From the NCBI RefSeq assembly GCF_003991135.1, contig NZ_CP016379.1:434001-498000 (forward strand): a DNA stretch of 64,000 nucleotides, given 5' to 3'. Shown here in pieces: positions 19,301 through 27,862 of the stretch. The notes beneath the pieces are model-generated. The model did not search any database. It had not been told where the DNA came from and saw nothing but the letters and a program-made list of their open reading frames with translations. A program made the position numbers and the translations under genes. The stretch's first letter is position 1. The number at the start of each line of letters is the position of its first letter. The stretch is from Anoxybacter fermentans (GTDB lineage: Bacteria > Bacillota > Halanaerobiia > DY22613).

Positions 19301-20379
19301 GGATATTTAAGGAGATGTTTATTGCAAGTTTTAAAGATCTGGTTCGTGATCGGTCTGCTCTTTTCTGGTTTTTTGCCTTTCCTATAATTTTTACATTTAT
19401 TTTTGGAATCGTATTTTCAAATGAGGGTGAGATGACTTTTAAGATAGGTATTGTAACCAAATCCAACAACCCAATGGTTCAGAAAATGGTAGAAGGGATT
19501 AGTTCTATTCCGACCTTTAATGTTAATACGGGTAGTCAGGAAGAAGAACTTGCGGCTCTTAAGAAAGGCCAACGAAATATAGTTCTTGTTATGCCTGATA
19601 TTGATTATAATGATATTTTTACGGGAAAAGGGTTTGATGTTCTCCTTTATTATGATGCCAGTAAGAAAACTACTAATCAGATATTAATCTCTGCCATTGG
19701 TCAAGTTTTTACTGGTATAGAAAGTAAAATTACAGGAAGGTCTAAACTTTTTAATCTTAAGCCCCAACCTATTCAGGCTAAAAAGTTAACCGATTTTGAT
19801 TACGTATTACCGGGGATTTTGGCAATGGGTTTAATGCAGTTGGGGCTTTTTGGTTCTTTAAAGTTTTTAAGTTTAAGAGAGCAAAAGATTATCAGGGGGT
19901 TGGGGGTAACTCCATTACCCAGAAGTGTTATTTTAGGAAGTGAGTTTTGTCTCAGATTGTTAATGAGTCTTGTCCAGACCTTTTTGATTATATTTATAGG
20001 GCAAAGTGTTTTTGGAGTAACAATTGTTAGCAATCTTTTTAAATTGACTGGCATTATCATTCTTGGGGCTTTGACATTTATTAGTTTAGGATATATGTTG
20101 ATCTCTTTTACAAAAACCATCGAGAGCGGGAGAGGGATTATACAGGTTGTTCAGTTTCCAATGATGTTTTTATCAGGCATATTTTTCCCAATTAGTTTTA
20201 TGCCAGATTATATTAAACCTATAGTTAAGGCAATTCCGCTGACATACTTAGGGGATGCATTACGCCAGGTAATGGTTGGTGTTTCAGGTGTATATAGTTT
20301 AAAAACTGATCTACTGGTTCTCTTTTCCTGGTTGGTGGTAACCGTAGTTTTAGCTATTAAGTTCTGGAAGTGGGAGTAA
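19297..20379 (+). CDS. ABC-2 type transporter permease
   Basis: 360 residues. First membrane helix at about 22-42, a large extracytoplasmic loop (about 45-165), then five helices towards the C-terminus, including FPMMFLSGIFFPISFMPD, which is characteristic of ABC-2 permeases. Partner of the preceding ATPase (four-base overlap). Confidence 0.88.
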   Translation: MRIFKEMFIASFKDLVRDRSALFWFFAFPIIFTFIFGIVFSNEGEMTFKIGIVTKSNNPMVQKMVEGISSIPTFNVNTGSQEEELAALKKGQRNIVLVMPDIDYNDIFTGKGFDVLLYYDASKKTTNQILISAIGQVFTGIESKITGRSKLFNLKPQPIQAKKLTDFDYVLPGILAMGLMQLGLFGSLKFLSLREQKIIRGLGVTPLPRSVILGSEFCLRLLMSLVQTFLIIFIGQSVFGVTIVSNLFKLTGIIILGALTFISLGYMLISFTKTIESGRGIIQVVQFPMMFLSGIFFPISFMPDYIKPIVKAIPLTYLGDALRQVMVGVSGVYSLKTDLLVLFSWLVVTVVLAIKFWKWE

Positions 20380-20390
20380 AGGAGTAATAG

Positions 20391-21371
20391 TTAAGTATTT
20401 AGTTCAACTATATCACGGTCTTTAAGTTGGTAATCCTGTGGAACTGCCTGGCCATCAAAACGGGCTGAACCCCAGACACGGGCGTTTTTTAAATTTTCAG
20501 CGAAATCTTTGTGGATCTGTCTTGCGAAATCCAGGACGGTAGAACCCTCTTTCAGGATAAAAGGTCGATCCATATCAGGGTTTTTACCTGGTACTTTACT
20601 GTAGATTCTGATAATTTTAAGTTTTTTAAAAATCAGTTCTTTCAATTTATCCAGATTTAAACCTGTTTCAGTTGATATTGGTAATATGTCTGGGCTGTCG
20701 GGAATAAGTTCTTTTATAATCTCAAGACGCTCCTGACTTTTTTCATCATCTGCTTTGGAACCGATGACAATACATTCGTCTATTGTAAAAGCTGAAACTC
20801 CTTCTATGAGTTCTTTCCGCAATATTCGTTTTTCTTTAAGAAATTTTAAGATCATCTGCAATTGATCAATACATTCATCAGTACTCAGATCAGTTAAGAG
20901 TAATAAAAGATCACCATTTCTGATGGTTGTGGTAAATGGCCCTGGAATGCCTTCTTCTGTAATTGGTGGAGTATCAATTAATTGGATGAGGATATCTTCA
21001 TAAGGCATCATTCCTGGTTGGGGTAAAGGTGTAGTAAAGGGGTAAGGTGCAACTTTAACTTTGGCATTGGTAAGGGATTTTACCAGTGAAGATTTTCCGC
21101 TGTTTGGAAATCCGACCAGTACTACCTGGCCTGCTCCCTGTTTTTCTACCAGATACGGATCATACTGCCTACTACCACCCTTTTTGTTATCCCCTGCTTT
21201 GCGGAGTTTAGAAAGCCTTCTTTTAATATCGGCCTGCATTTTGTCAGTACCTTTGTGTTTGGGAATGGTAGCCAGCATTTCTTCCAGGGCAGCTATTTTT
21301 TCTTCTACCGTTTTAGCATTACGATAAGCTTCTTCAGCAGCAAGATATTCCGGGGTTAAATTTGCGGGCAT
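20391..21371 (-). CDS. OBG/DRG-type GTPase with C-terminal TGS domain
   Basis: 326 residues. A coiled N-terminal region is followed by G1 GFPNSGKSS, G3 DTPP, G4 GSKAD (a variant of NKxD), and a TGS domain at about 255-326 (FILKEGSTVLDFARQIH to DRDIVELNT). The family binds ribosomes or RNA; the exact role is unknown. It resembles archaeal/eukaryotic DRG proteins more than Obg (no glycine-rich Obg domain). It is convergent with the ABC operon (11-bp gap). RBS GAGAGGTG precedes the start on the minus strand. Confidence 0.85.
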   Translation of the reverse strand: MPANLTPEYLAAEEAYRNAKTVEEKIAALEEMLATIPKHKGTDKMQADIKRRLSKLRKAGDNKKGGSRQYDPYLVEKQGAGQVVLVGFPNSGKSSLVKSLTNAKVKVAPYPFTTPLPQPGMMPYEDILIQLIDTPPITEEGIPGPFTTTIRNGDLLLLLTDLSTDECIDQLQMILKFLKEKRILRKELIEGVSAFTIDECIVIGSKADDEKSQERLEIIKELIPDSPDILPISTETGLNLDKLKELIFKKLKIIRIYSKVPGKNPDMDRPFILKEGSTVLDFARQIHKDFAENLKNARVWGSARFDGQAVPQDYQLKDRDIVELNT

Positions 21372-21826
21372 CTAAATTCACCTCTCTTTACTTTATTTTA
21401 CCATAGGAAAATTGGGTGAGCAAATTATTTGATGAAGGTCTAGAAGAGCTTAATAGAAATTGGTTAAAACTTGAATATTAAAAAGTTAATATAAGTAAGG
21501 GAACTAAAAAGAAAATTCATGTTTTATGTCAGATGATGGGAATGGTCTTCTAGAGTTATAGCCTATTCAGGAATAAGCTAAATGGAGGTAGAATTATCAA
21601 ATCAAAAGATATTTACAAACCCAATTCAAAACTTTTTATCTGAGGTAGGTGTTGATCAGGGGTAGATTTAATGCTACCCCTGTTTTTTTGTTTACTCGGA
21701 TTTCCGGATTTTTATTTTGAAAAATAATTATTATTTGAATAAAATTTCAAAAATTAAAGGGGTAATGTTGTCTAATGGTGAATTATCTAAATATTGCCTG
21801 GAATCAATTATTCATTGGGAGGTGGT
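21372..21826. other. Intergenic region with a terminator and small gene debris
   Basis: Holds the minus-strand start region of the GTPase gene and a hairpin terminator (21657). A 21-codon frame near 21418-21483 ends EELNRNWLKLEY but lacks context. No gene supported. Confidence 0.4.
21657..21689 (+). terminator. Orphan rho-independent terminator
   Basis: CAGGGGTAG (21657-21665) and CTACCCCTG (21674-21682), then TTTTTTT. No intact plus-strand gene precedes it, so a lost gene or a short untranslated RNA may once have used it. Confidence 0.8.
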
Positions 21827-22699
21827 ATGTTGAAGAAGTTATTACCGGGAGATATTCTATATTTTGAGGAATTTAAAAAATATCATAAAAATATTCGGGT
21901 TGGTATTTATATAAAAAAGGGGCATGTTTACTCTATAAGATTTGATACTTCAGAACATGGAGAATATCCAGATCGATGGATTCGGAAGGGAGAATTATTG
22001 GATTATTCAGGGCAGGGCAAAAAAGGAGATCAAACTTGGAATTTATATAATTCGGCAATGCGGAAAGCCCAGTATGAAGAATATCCTATTAAACTTTTCG
22101 AAACTTTACATGGTAATCCTATGCGTTATAAATACTATGGTGAATGGTATGTAATAAATTCTTATGAAAAAATATTTCCTTCTGGGCAAAAATTAATTCG
22201 ATTTACGATATCAAAATTTCCAAAAGAAGATTTAAAAAAATGTGAGAATGAAAAAGAAGTAATTCTTAAATTGAGTGATGATCTTAAAAATGTTAGTTAT
22301 GATATTATAGAACCACCAAATAGATATAAAGCGACTATAAATCGGGTTATTCGAGATACACAAAAGGCCAATCAATTAAAAGAAGTTTATAACTGGACAT
22401 GTCAAATTTGTAATCAAAGATTACCACGTAATAGTAATGAGTATTATGTAGAAGTACATCATATTCAACCTTTAGGAGGTAAACATAATGGTGTTGATGA
22501 ATTTTCCAATATGTTGGTTTTATGTCCCAATCATCATGCACTTTTTGATTATGGAGTAATTGGAATTGGATCTAATTTAGAGGTTATTAGTTATTTTGAT
22601 GTTGATTGTAAAGGTAAAAAAATATATTTCCGTGAAGATCATAAACTTGACCCAGCAGTGATAGACTATCACAACCATGTAATTTTACAAACTTCATAA
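21827..22699 (+). CDS. HNH endonuclease with N-terminal SRA/YDG-like domain (candidate modification-dependent nuclease)
   Basis: 290 residues. The N-terminal part (about 1-125) shows an SRA/YDG-like pattern (YSGQGKKGDQTWN, then a YYGEWYV beta-rich stretch). The C-terminal part is a zinc-containing HNH nuclease: CQIC at the start, EVHHIQPLGG, FSNMLVLCPNHHALFD. Proteins combining SRA and HNH cut DNA carrying modified cytosine (McrA-type IV restriction); the activity here is inferred. No methyltransferase or partner gene is adjacent. Start ATG 21827 follows GGGAGG; the earlier in-frame ATG at 21794 has no RBS. Confidence 0.75.
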   Translation: MLKKLLPGDILYFEEFKKYHKNIRVGIYIKKGHVYSIRFDTSEHGEYPDRWIRKGELLDYSGQGKKGDQTWNLYNSAMRKAQYEEYPIKLFETLHGNPMRYKYYGEWYVINSYEKIFPSGQKLIRFTISKFPKEDLKKCENEKEVILKLSDDLKNVSYDIIEPPNRYKATINRVIRDTQKANQLKEVYNWTCQICNQRLPRNSNEYYVEVHHIQPLGGKHNGVDEFSNMLVLCPNHHALFDYGVIGIGSNLEVISYFDVDCKGKKIYFREDHKLDPAVIDYHNHVILQTS

Positions 22700-23063
22700 C
22701 CTTAACTTAAATATTTTTATGTATAAACCAAAAACAACTTAACTGAAGAAATGAACATGCAAGAAAAAGATTTCATTGTCAGTCCTCGGTAATAATGTAC
22801 ATCCTTAGAGACTTTTTTGACAACAAAATTAAGCAAATTATATTTAATAATAAAAAGGTAAAATATCTATTCTTTGGTGATTTATCATAGAATTAGTGGA
22901 CAAGCTAATTCTACTAGCCGGAAACAAAAATGGAAGGAAAAGACCCAGAAAATAGATTTAGGACTGGGAGAATATTATTTTGTTTTTAAATTTTACTGTC
23001 TAGAAAATAGAGTAGGAAATGAAATTTATAAGAAAATTTATTAAAAATAACACAAATAAAATA
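22700..23063. other. Gap with probable gene debris
   Basis: AT-rich. A 55-codon frame (22877-23044, ending FKFYCLENRVGNEIYKKIY) has protein-like composition but only a GTG without RBS, and it abuts the truncated left side of repeat copy 7. Likely a relic. Nothing else seen. Confidence 0.3.
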
Positions 23064-23194
23064 TTAGTGAGATTGAAAGAGAAATAAGGCCATAGAACCC
23101 ATTGATTAGTGTGCCTTATTTCGGTTAAAATCGAACATTAGATGGTTCGAAAAATTTCTTTTAAAGCAAAAAATTAGCTTTTTGCAGTAAAATC
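23064..23194. repeat. Palindromic intergenic element, copy 7 (A to B, left end missing)
   Basis: Begins inside the A arm (TTAGTGAGATTGAAAGAGAA), lacks the first hairpin, retains CATTGATTAGTGTGCC, the full B arm and right end GCTTTTTGCAGTAAAATC. Confidence 0.85.
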
Positions 23195-23263
23195 TTTTCA
23201 TTTACTTTTTGATGAGTGAAATGCATTAGAGAGATATTTTATGACTGTAAGATTTTAAATGAT

Positions 23264-23308
23264 AAAAAATAGCCCAATATCTTTTAAAGAGATAAAGGGC
23301 TATTTTTT
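23264..23308. terminator. Terminator at the 3' side of the SASP gene, possibly bidirectional
   Basis: AAAAAATAGCCC (23264-23275) pairs with GGGCTATTTTTT (23297-23308). It has A and T tracts on both sides, so it can end transcription in either direction. Confidence 0.8.
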
Positions 23309-23365
23309 GTTCTATTTGAAGCTTTCAAGTTCAATGCTGTGTCCATAGATGTTTTTTTATAAAAC

Positions 23366-23596
23366 CTATAATTCCTGATTTTGAGCTACCAGATTCATTT
23401 GATACTGGGCCACCATTCTTCTTACCATTTCACCACCAACAGCACCGCAGTCGCGGGAAGTAAGATGACCCCAATAGTCCTCAGACCCTTGCTGAACAGG
23501 AAGTCCCATTTCACGGGCTATTTCATACTTAAAATCATCCATAGCTTTATGGGCAAGAGGATTCACTAAAGTATTTCTTTTTTGACCACCAGCCAT
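23366..23596 (-). CDS. Alpha/beta-type small acid-soluble spore protein
   Basis: 76 residues. Two conserved SASP blocks are seen: FKYEIAREMGL, which contains the Gpr protease cleavage site region, and GAVGGEMVRRMV. These proteins coat and protect spore DNA and are degraded during germination. RBS GGAGGTG lies seven bases upstream on the minus strand. A sigma-G promoter is expected but I see no clear match upstream. Strong evidence that the host forms endospores. Confidence 0.92.
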   Translation of the reverse strand: MAGGQKRNTLVNPLAHKAMDDFKYEIAREMGLPVQQGSEDYWGHLTSRDCGAVGGEMVRRMVAQYQMNLVAQNQEL

Positions 23597-23761
23597 TAAT
23601 ATTTCACCTCCCTTCTTTAACTTTATTATTTAGAGATAGGTTAGCAATAATTCTGGTACTTATAGTGCCTGATGTTTTATCTTGATTTTGATACGAGAAC
23701 CTTCTAATTAAAAAAGAAGTTGGTTAAACTAAAAGAAGAAAAAGAAAGGAGGAATGGTTTA

Positions 23762-24505
23762 ATGAAAGTTTTTGCCGATTATCATACCCATACACGTTAT
23801 AGTCATGGTAAAGGAACAATTGAAGATAATGTTAAAGCAGCTATTGCCAGAGGTTTGACCCAGATTGGCATAACAGATCACGGGCCAGCTAGCTATAGTT
23901 TACACCGATTAGGTGTAAAAAATCCTGAAAAACTGTTGGATATTAAAGCAGAAATCAACAGACTTCAGCGTCATTACCCACAAATTGAGATTCTTGCTGG
24001 AGTAGAGGCTAATGTGATCAGTATTGACGGAACTATTGATGTTCCCTATAAAATTTTACAAAAGTTGGACAAAATTTTGGTTGGACTACATCTAATGATT
24101 ATCCCAAAATCTTTTTCAGATGGGAAAAGGTTGATCTATGATAATATTATTCGCTATAAATTTCATAAACATGATAGAGAAGAGATTCGTTATTATAATA
24201 CCCTGGCACTTCTCAATGCTCTTAAACGTTATCCAATTGATATTATCACCCATCCAGGTTATCGTTTGGATATTGATACAGTTGAATTGGCCAGAGCCTG
24301 CAAAAAAGCAAAAACTGCATTAGAGATAAATGTAAGTCATGGTTATCTTACAGAAGAATTTGTTAAAACAGCTGCCAAAGAGGGAGTCAAATTTGTCATA
24401 AGCAGTGATGCTCACCGCCCTGAAGATGTAGGAAGACTTTCGGTAGGGATTGATCTGGTCAAAAGAATTGGGTTGCCAAAAGAGCAGGTTTTAAATTTGC
24501 AGTGA
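23762..24505 (+). CDS. PHP-domain phosphoesterase
   Basis: 247 residues. Metal-binding motifs of the PHP family: DYHTHTRYSHG at the N-terminus, ITDHG, GVEANV, DIITHPG, and ISSDAHRPEDVG near the end. Relatives include histidinol phosphatase and YcdX-type phosphatases; the substrate is not determined. ATG 23762 follows AAAGGAGG (23746-23752) with good spacing. It lies just upstream of rapZ, in the same direction, an arrangement common in Clostridia. Confidence 0.85.
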   Translation: MKVFADYHTHTRYSHGKGTIEDNVKAAIARGLTQIGITDHGPASYSLHRLGVKNPEKLLDIKAEINRLQRHYPQIEILAGVEANVISIDGTIDVPYKILQKLDKILVGLHLMIIPKSFSDGKRLIYDNIIRYKFHKHDREEIRYYNTLALLNALKRYPIDIITHPGYRLDIDTVELARACKKAKTALEINVSHGYLTEEFVKTAAKEGVKFVISSDAHRPEDVGRLSVGIDLVKRIGLPKEQVLNLQ

Positions 24506-24576
24506 TTTTAATTAGCAGGATTCATGCCAAAGTTGGTCCGTATTATAAATTTTTAATCTATTTTAGCAGGATAATC

Positions 24577-24621
24577 CCCAATCTGTGACGAAATAAATAA
24601 AAGAATATTCGACAGATTGGG
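24577..24621 (+). promoter_or_regulatory. Leader hairpin overlapping the rapZ ribosome binding site
   Basis: Perfect 10-nt inverted repeat CCCAATCTGT (24577-24586) and ACAGATTGGG (24612-24621), extended inside by CGAA/TTCG. The 3' strand contains the GGG of the only SD-like sequence (GGGTGAT) before the rapZ ATG, so folding would hide it. No U run follows, so it is not a terminator. Confidence 0.5.
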
Positions 24622-24631
24622 TGATAAAACG

Positions 24632-25504
24632 ATGAATTCAAGGCCAAAATTTGTAATCGTTACAGGAATGTCAGGTGCAGGTAAAACACAGGCTATTCGG
24701 ATATTTGAAGATTTTGGGTATTTTTGTATTGACAATCTGCCATCTGCTCTCATCTCTAAATTTGTCGAACTCTGTATTTATAATCAGCAAATTAATAATG
24801 TAGCTCTGGTAATGGATATTCGAGGTGGAGAATTTTTTGAGGATCTTATAGAAGAGTTAGCCAATTTAGATGATCTGGGTGTTAATTATGAAATTCTTTT
24901 CCTGGAAGCTACTACCGATGTTTTGGTCCGCCGTTATAAAGAGACCAGGCGACGACATCCACTAGCGGCCCAGTGTGGTGGGCGAATTATTGATGCAATT
25001 GAAAAGGAAAGGACTATGTTGGAAGAACTGCGGGGTATGGCCAACAAGATCATTGATACTTCAGATATTTCCACTAAAGATTTGAGAGAAGAGATTCTGG
25101 CTAACTTCGGGGTTAATGCGATAAATGAGTTCATTACTATTACTGCAATGTCTTTTGGCTTTAAATACGGAATTCCTTTAGATGCAGATCTAGTCATTGA
25201 TGTTCGTTTTTTACCAAATCCCTACTATGTACCCTCACTTAAGAAATTAACAGGCCTACAAACTGAAGTACAGGAATATGTACTCAAATGGCCTATAGCT
25301 GAGAAATTTATGGATAAATTTCTGGATTTGATTAAATTTTTGATTCCCCATTATATTAAAGAGGGTAAAACCCATTTGACCATAGCCATTGGTTGTACTG
25401 GCGGGAAACATCGTTCTGTTACTTTAACAGAGAAGTTAGCGGAATTTTTAGAAAGCTTAGATTATAAAGTAATTGTAGATCATCGTGATATTGAAAAAAA
25501 ATAA
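24632..25504 (+). CDS. rapZ: RNase adapter/nucleotide-binding protein RapZ (YvcJ)
   Basis: 290 residues. N-terminal P-loop GMSGAGKT, Walker-B-like region, ETRRRHPLA, and the C-terminal conserved [12 protein letters not shown] with DHRDIEKK. In E. coli RapZ controls glmS through small RNAs; in Bacillus YvcJ is a GTPase linked to competence. Gene order rapZ-yvcK-whiA is the standard Firmicute cluster. ATG 24632 is chosen; the upstream TTG (24617) lies within the leader hairpin. Confidence 0.93.
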   Translation: MNSRPKFVIVTGMSGAGKTQAIRIFEDFGYFCIDNLPSALISKFVELCIYNQQINNVALVMDIRGGEFFEDLIEELANLDDLGVNYEILFLEATTDVLVRRYKETRRRHPLAAQCGGRIIDAIEKERTMLEELRGMANKIIDTSDISTKDLREEILANFGVNAINEFITITAMSFGFKYGIPLDADLVIDVRFLPNPYYVPSLKKLTGLQTEVQEYVLKWPIAEKFMDKFLDLIKFLIPHYIKEGKTHLTIAIGCTGGKHRSVTLTEKLAEFLESLDYKVIVDHRDIEKK

Positions 25505-25537
25505 GTGAAGTAGATTGTTTTATAAGGAGAGGGAATA

Positions 25538-26899
25538 ATGAATAAGCTCAAATGGTTATACCCAGGTATGCGGGTAAAGCGATGGTTACTCTTATCAGTA
25601 ACGGGTATTTTTTTAATAGCTTTTGGTTTTGCTATAATTCTTGGATTTAAGTTGATAGGTAATATCGAAGGTATTATAATTCGATTGGCATATGATTTAA
25701 CAGGGCATATTACTCCTTCGATTAATATATTTGTAGGAATTGGCTTGATTGCCATAGGACTTTTTATTTTCGCCAAAGGAATTCAAAGTACTATCATATC
25801 ATTGATTAAAACTATTCTTCCGGATAGTGAAGAAAAGTTGGTAGAGATTGTCTATCAAAAGCGCCAGTTGAGGCGAGGCCCTAAGATTGTTGCATTAGGT
25901 GGAGGAACAGGACTTTCTACTCTTCTAAGGGGTTTGAAAGAATATACATCTAATATTACAGCAGTTGTTACCGTTTCAGATGATGGGGGGAGTTCAGGAG
26001 TATTACGAGATGAAATGGGAATACTACCGCCGGGAGATATTCGTAACTGCCTGGTAGCACTTGCTGATATCGAACCTTTAATGGAAAGTCTTTTTCAATA
26101 TCGTTTTACTGAAGGGGATCTTAAGGGACATTCTTTCGGAAATCTTTATATTGCCGCTATGACGGAGATTACAGGAGATTTTGATCGGGCCATCCAGGAA
26201 TCCAGTAAAGTCCTGGCAGTCCGTGGCCGGGTATTGCCCTCCACTTTGACAGATATTGTTCTATGTGCTGAACATGAAGATGGTCAGATAACCAGAGGGG
26301 AATCCAGGATTCCACAGCATCTTACACCAATTCGTCGGGTCTATTTAGAACCTGAAGATGCAGAGCCTTTAGATGAGACTATAAAGGCTATCAAAGAGGC
26401 AGATGCGATTATTCTGGGTCCTGGAAGTCTTTTTACCAGTGTTATTCCCAACCTTTTGATAAAAGGTGTAGCTGAAGCGATTAGAGATAGTAGAGCATTG
26501 AAAATATATGTTTGTAATGTAATGACCCAACCCGGTGAAACTACAGGTTATACAGCTGCCGATCATGTTCAAAAGATTTTTGATCATGTGGGATTTAAGC
26601 TTTTCGATTATATAGTAGTTAATGATGAGCCTATTCCTGATAAACTGGCTCAAAAATATGCTGAACAGGGAGCATATCCAGTAGAAGTAGATTATGATAG
26701 GTTAAAGGAATTAGGAGTAAATGTAATAAAAAGCTCATTGATTAGTAAGAAAAATCTAGTCCGTCACAATCCCCGCCTATTATCTGAATTGATAATAAAA
26801 CTTATTATTCGGTTAGATGTGGGAAGCAGGCGTTTTAAATTTATGGATTGGTATTTTACTTCACGAAAAAAAGATTTTTTAAAATTAGGTGATGAGTAA
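25538..26899 (+). CDS. yvcK: YvcK/CofD-family gluconeogenesis factor with N-terminal membrane anchor
   Basis: 453 residues. Two hydrophobic helices (about 17-43 and 62-86) precede the CofD-like domain: ALGGGTGLSTLLRGL, VTVSDDGGSSG, PPGDIRNCL, GHSFGNLYIAA. YvcK proteins bind UDP-sugars and are needed for growth on gluconeogenic substrates. The N-terminal anchor is an extension compared with the B. subtilis protein (about 317 residues). Its stop overlaps the whiA ATG by one base. Confidence 0.92.
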   Translation: MNKLKWLYPGMRVKRWLLLSVTGIFLIAFGFAIILGFKLIGNIEGIIIRLAYDLTGHITPSINIFVGIGLIAIGLFIFAKGIQSTIISLIKTILPDSEEKLVEIVYQKRQLRRGPKIVALGGGTGLSTLLRGLKEYTSNITAVVTVSDDGGSSGVLRDEMGILPPGDIRNCLVALADIEPLMESLFQYRFTEGDLKGHSFGNLYIAAMTEITGDFDRAIQESSKVLAVRGRVLPSTLTDIVLCAEHEDGQITRGESRIPQHLTPIRRVYLEPEDAEPLDETIKAIKEADAIILGPGSLFTSVIPNLLIKGVAEAIRDSRALKIYVCNVMTQPGETTGYTAADHVQKIFDHVGFKLFDYIVVNDEPIPDKLAQKYAEQGAYPVEVDYDRLKELGVNVIKSSLISKKNLVRHNPRLLSELIIKLIIRLDVGSRRFKFMDWYFTSRKKDFLKLGDE

Positions 26900-27858
26900 T
26901 GTCTATTTCTTTTGCAGATGAAGTAAGAAATGAATTGGCCAGAATTATTCCTGAAAGGCGTTGCTGCCAGCGTTCTGAGCTGACAGCTCTAATCCGTAGC
27001 AATGGTACTTTATCTATTACTCAACGACAGATTGGGTTGATATTGAAGACTGATAATGCGGCAGTTGCTCGCAAGATTTTTAAATTAATTAAAGCTAACT
27101 ATAACCTCTTTACTGAGATTATGGTCAGAAAAAAGATGCGTTTTCATAGACATAATAGTTACCAGGTCAAAATACCACCTCAAAAAGGTACCCGGGAGAT
27201 GCTGATTGAAGCAGGAGTACTTGACTCAATGTATCGTTTTAATTATAAGCTAGATCATGACCTGGTGGCCCGGGAGTGCTGTTCCAGGAGTTATCTTAGA
27301 GGTACCTTTTTAGGGGCAGGTTCGGTGAATCATCCTGATCGGGGTTATCATTTAGAATTTAGTTTTGACCATGAAGAATATGCCAGAGAACTGTTGGATT
27401 TTTTCAATTCTTTTCAACTTAATGGAAATATGACATTTCGGAAGAATAGCCACGTCATTTATTTTAAAAATTCTGATGATATTGCTACTTTTTTAAATTT
27501 AATCGGTGCCCATTCTGCTTTACTCAAATATGAAGATTATAGGGTGATGAAAAATATAAAAAATGATGTCAATCGTAGGGTTAACTGTGAGACGGCCAAT
27601 CTGGAAAAAACTATTACTGCTTCTATGCAGCAATTGGAAGATATTCAATTGATTGCTGATAAATATGGGATAGACTCACTTCCTGCCAGTTTGCAGGAAA
27701 TTGCTCGGTTGAGAATAGCTCACCCTTATGTAAGTTTAAAGGAATTGGGTCAGTTATTAAATCCACCTTTAAGTAAATCAGGAGTAAATGGACGCTTGAG
27801 GAGAATAACTAAGATTGCTAATAAAATTCGTCAAAACCAGAAGATAAAGGGTGGTTAA
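26899..27858 (+). CDS. whiA: DNA-binding protein WhiA
   Basis: 319 residues. N-terminal LAGLIDADG-homing-endonuclease-like fold (SYLRGTFLGAGSV, YHLEFSF) lacking catalytic residues, and a C-terminal helix-turn-helix (SLKELGQLLNPPLSKSGVNGRLRRI). Acts in cell division or sporulation control. Overlaps yvcK, and its end is very close to rpoN. Confidence 0.95.
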   Translation: MSISFADEVRNELARIIPERRCCQRSELTALIRSNGTLSITQRQIGLILKTDNAAVARKIFKLIKANYNLFTEIMVRKKMRFHRHNSYQVKIPPQKGTREMLIEAGVLDSMYRFNYKLDHDLVARECCSRSYLRGTFLGAGSVNHPDRGYHLEFSFDHEEYARELLDFFNSFQLNGNMTFRKNSHVIYFKNSDDIATFLNLIGAHSALLKYEDYRVMKNIKNDVNRRVNCETANLEKTITASMQQLEDIQLIADKYGIDSLPASLQEIARLRIAHPYVSLKELGQLLNPPLSKSGVNGRLRRITKIANKIRQNQKIKGG

Positions 27859-27862
27859 TGCC

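Noticed and set aside
23597-23700. Sigma-G promoter for the SASP gene
   Set aside because: No sequence with a convincing -10 CATAMTA and spaced -35 was found on the minus strand.
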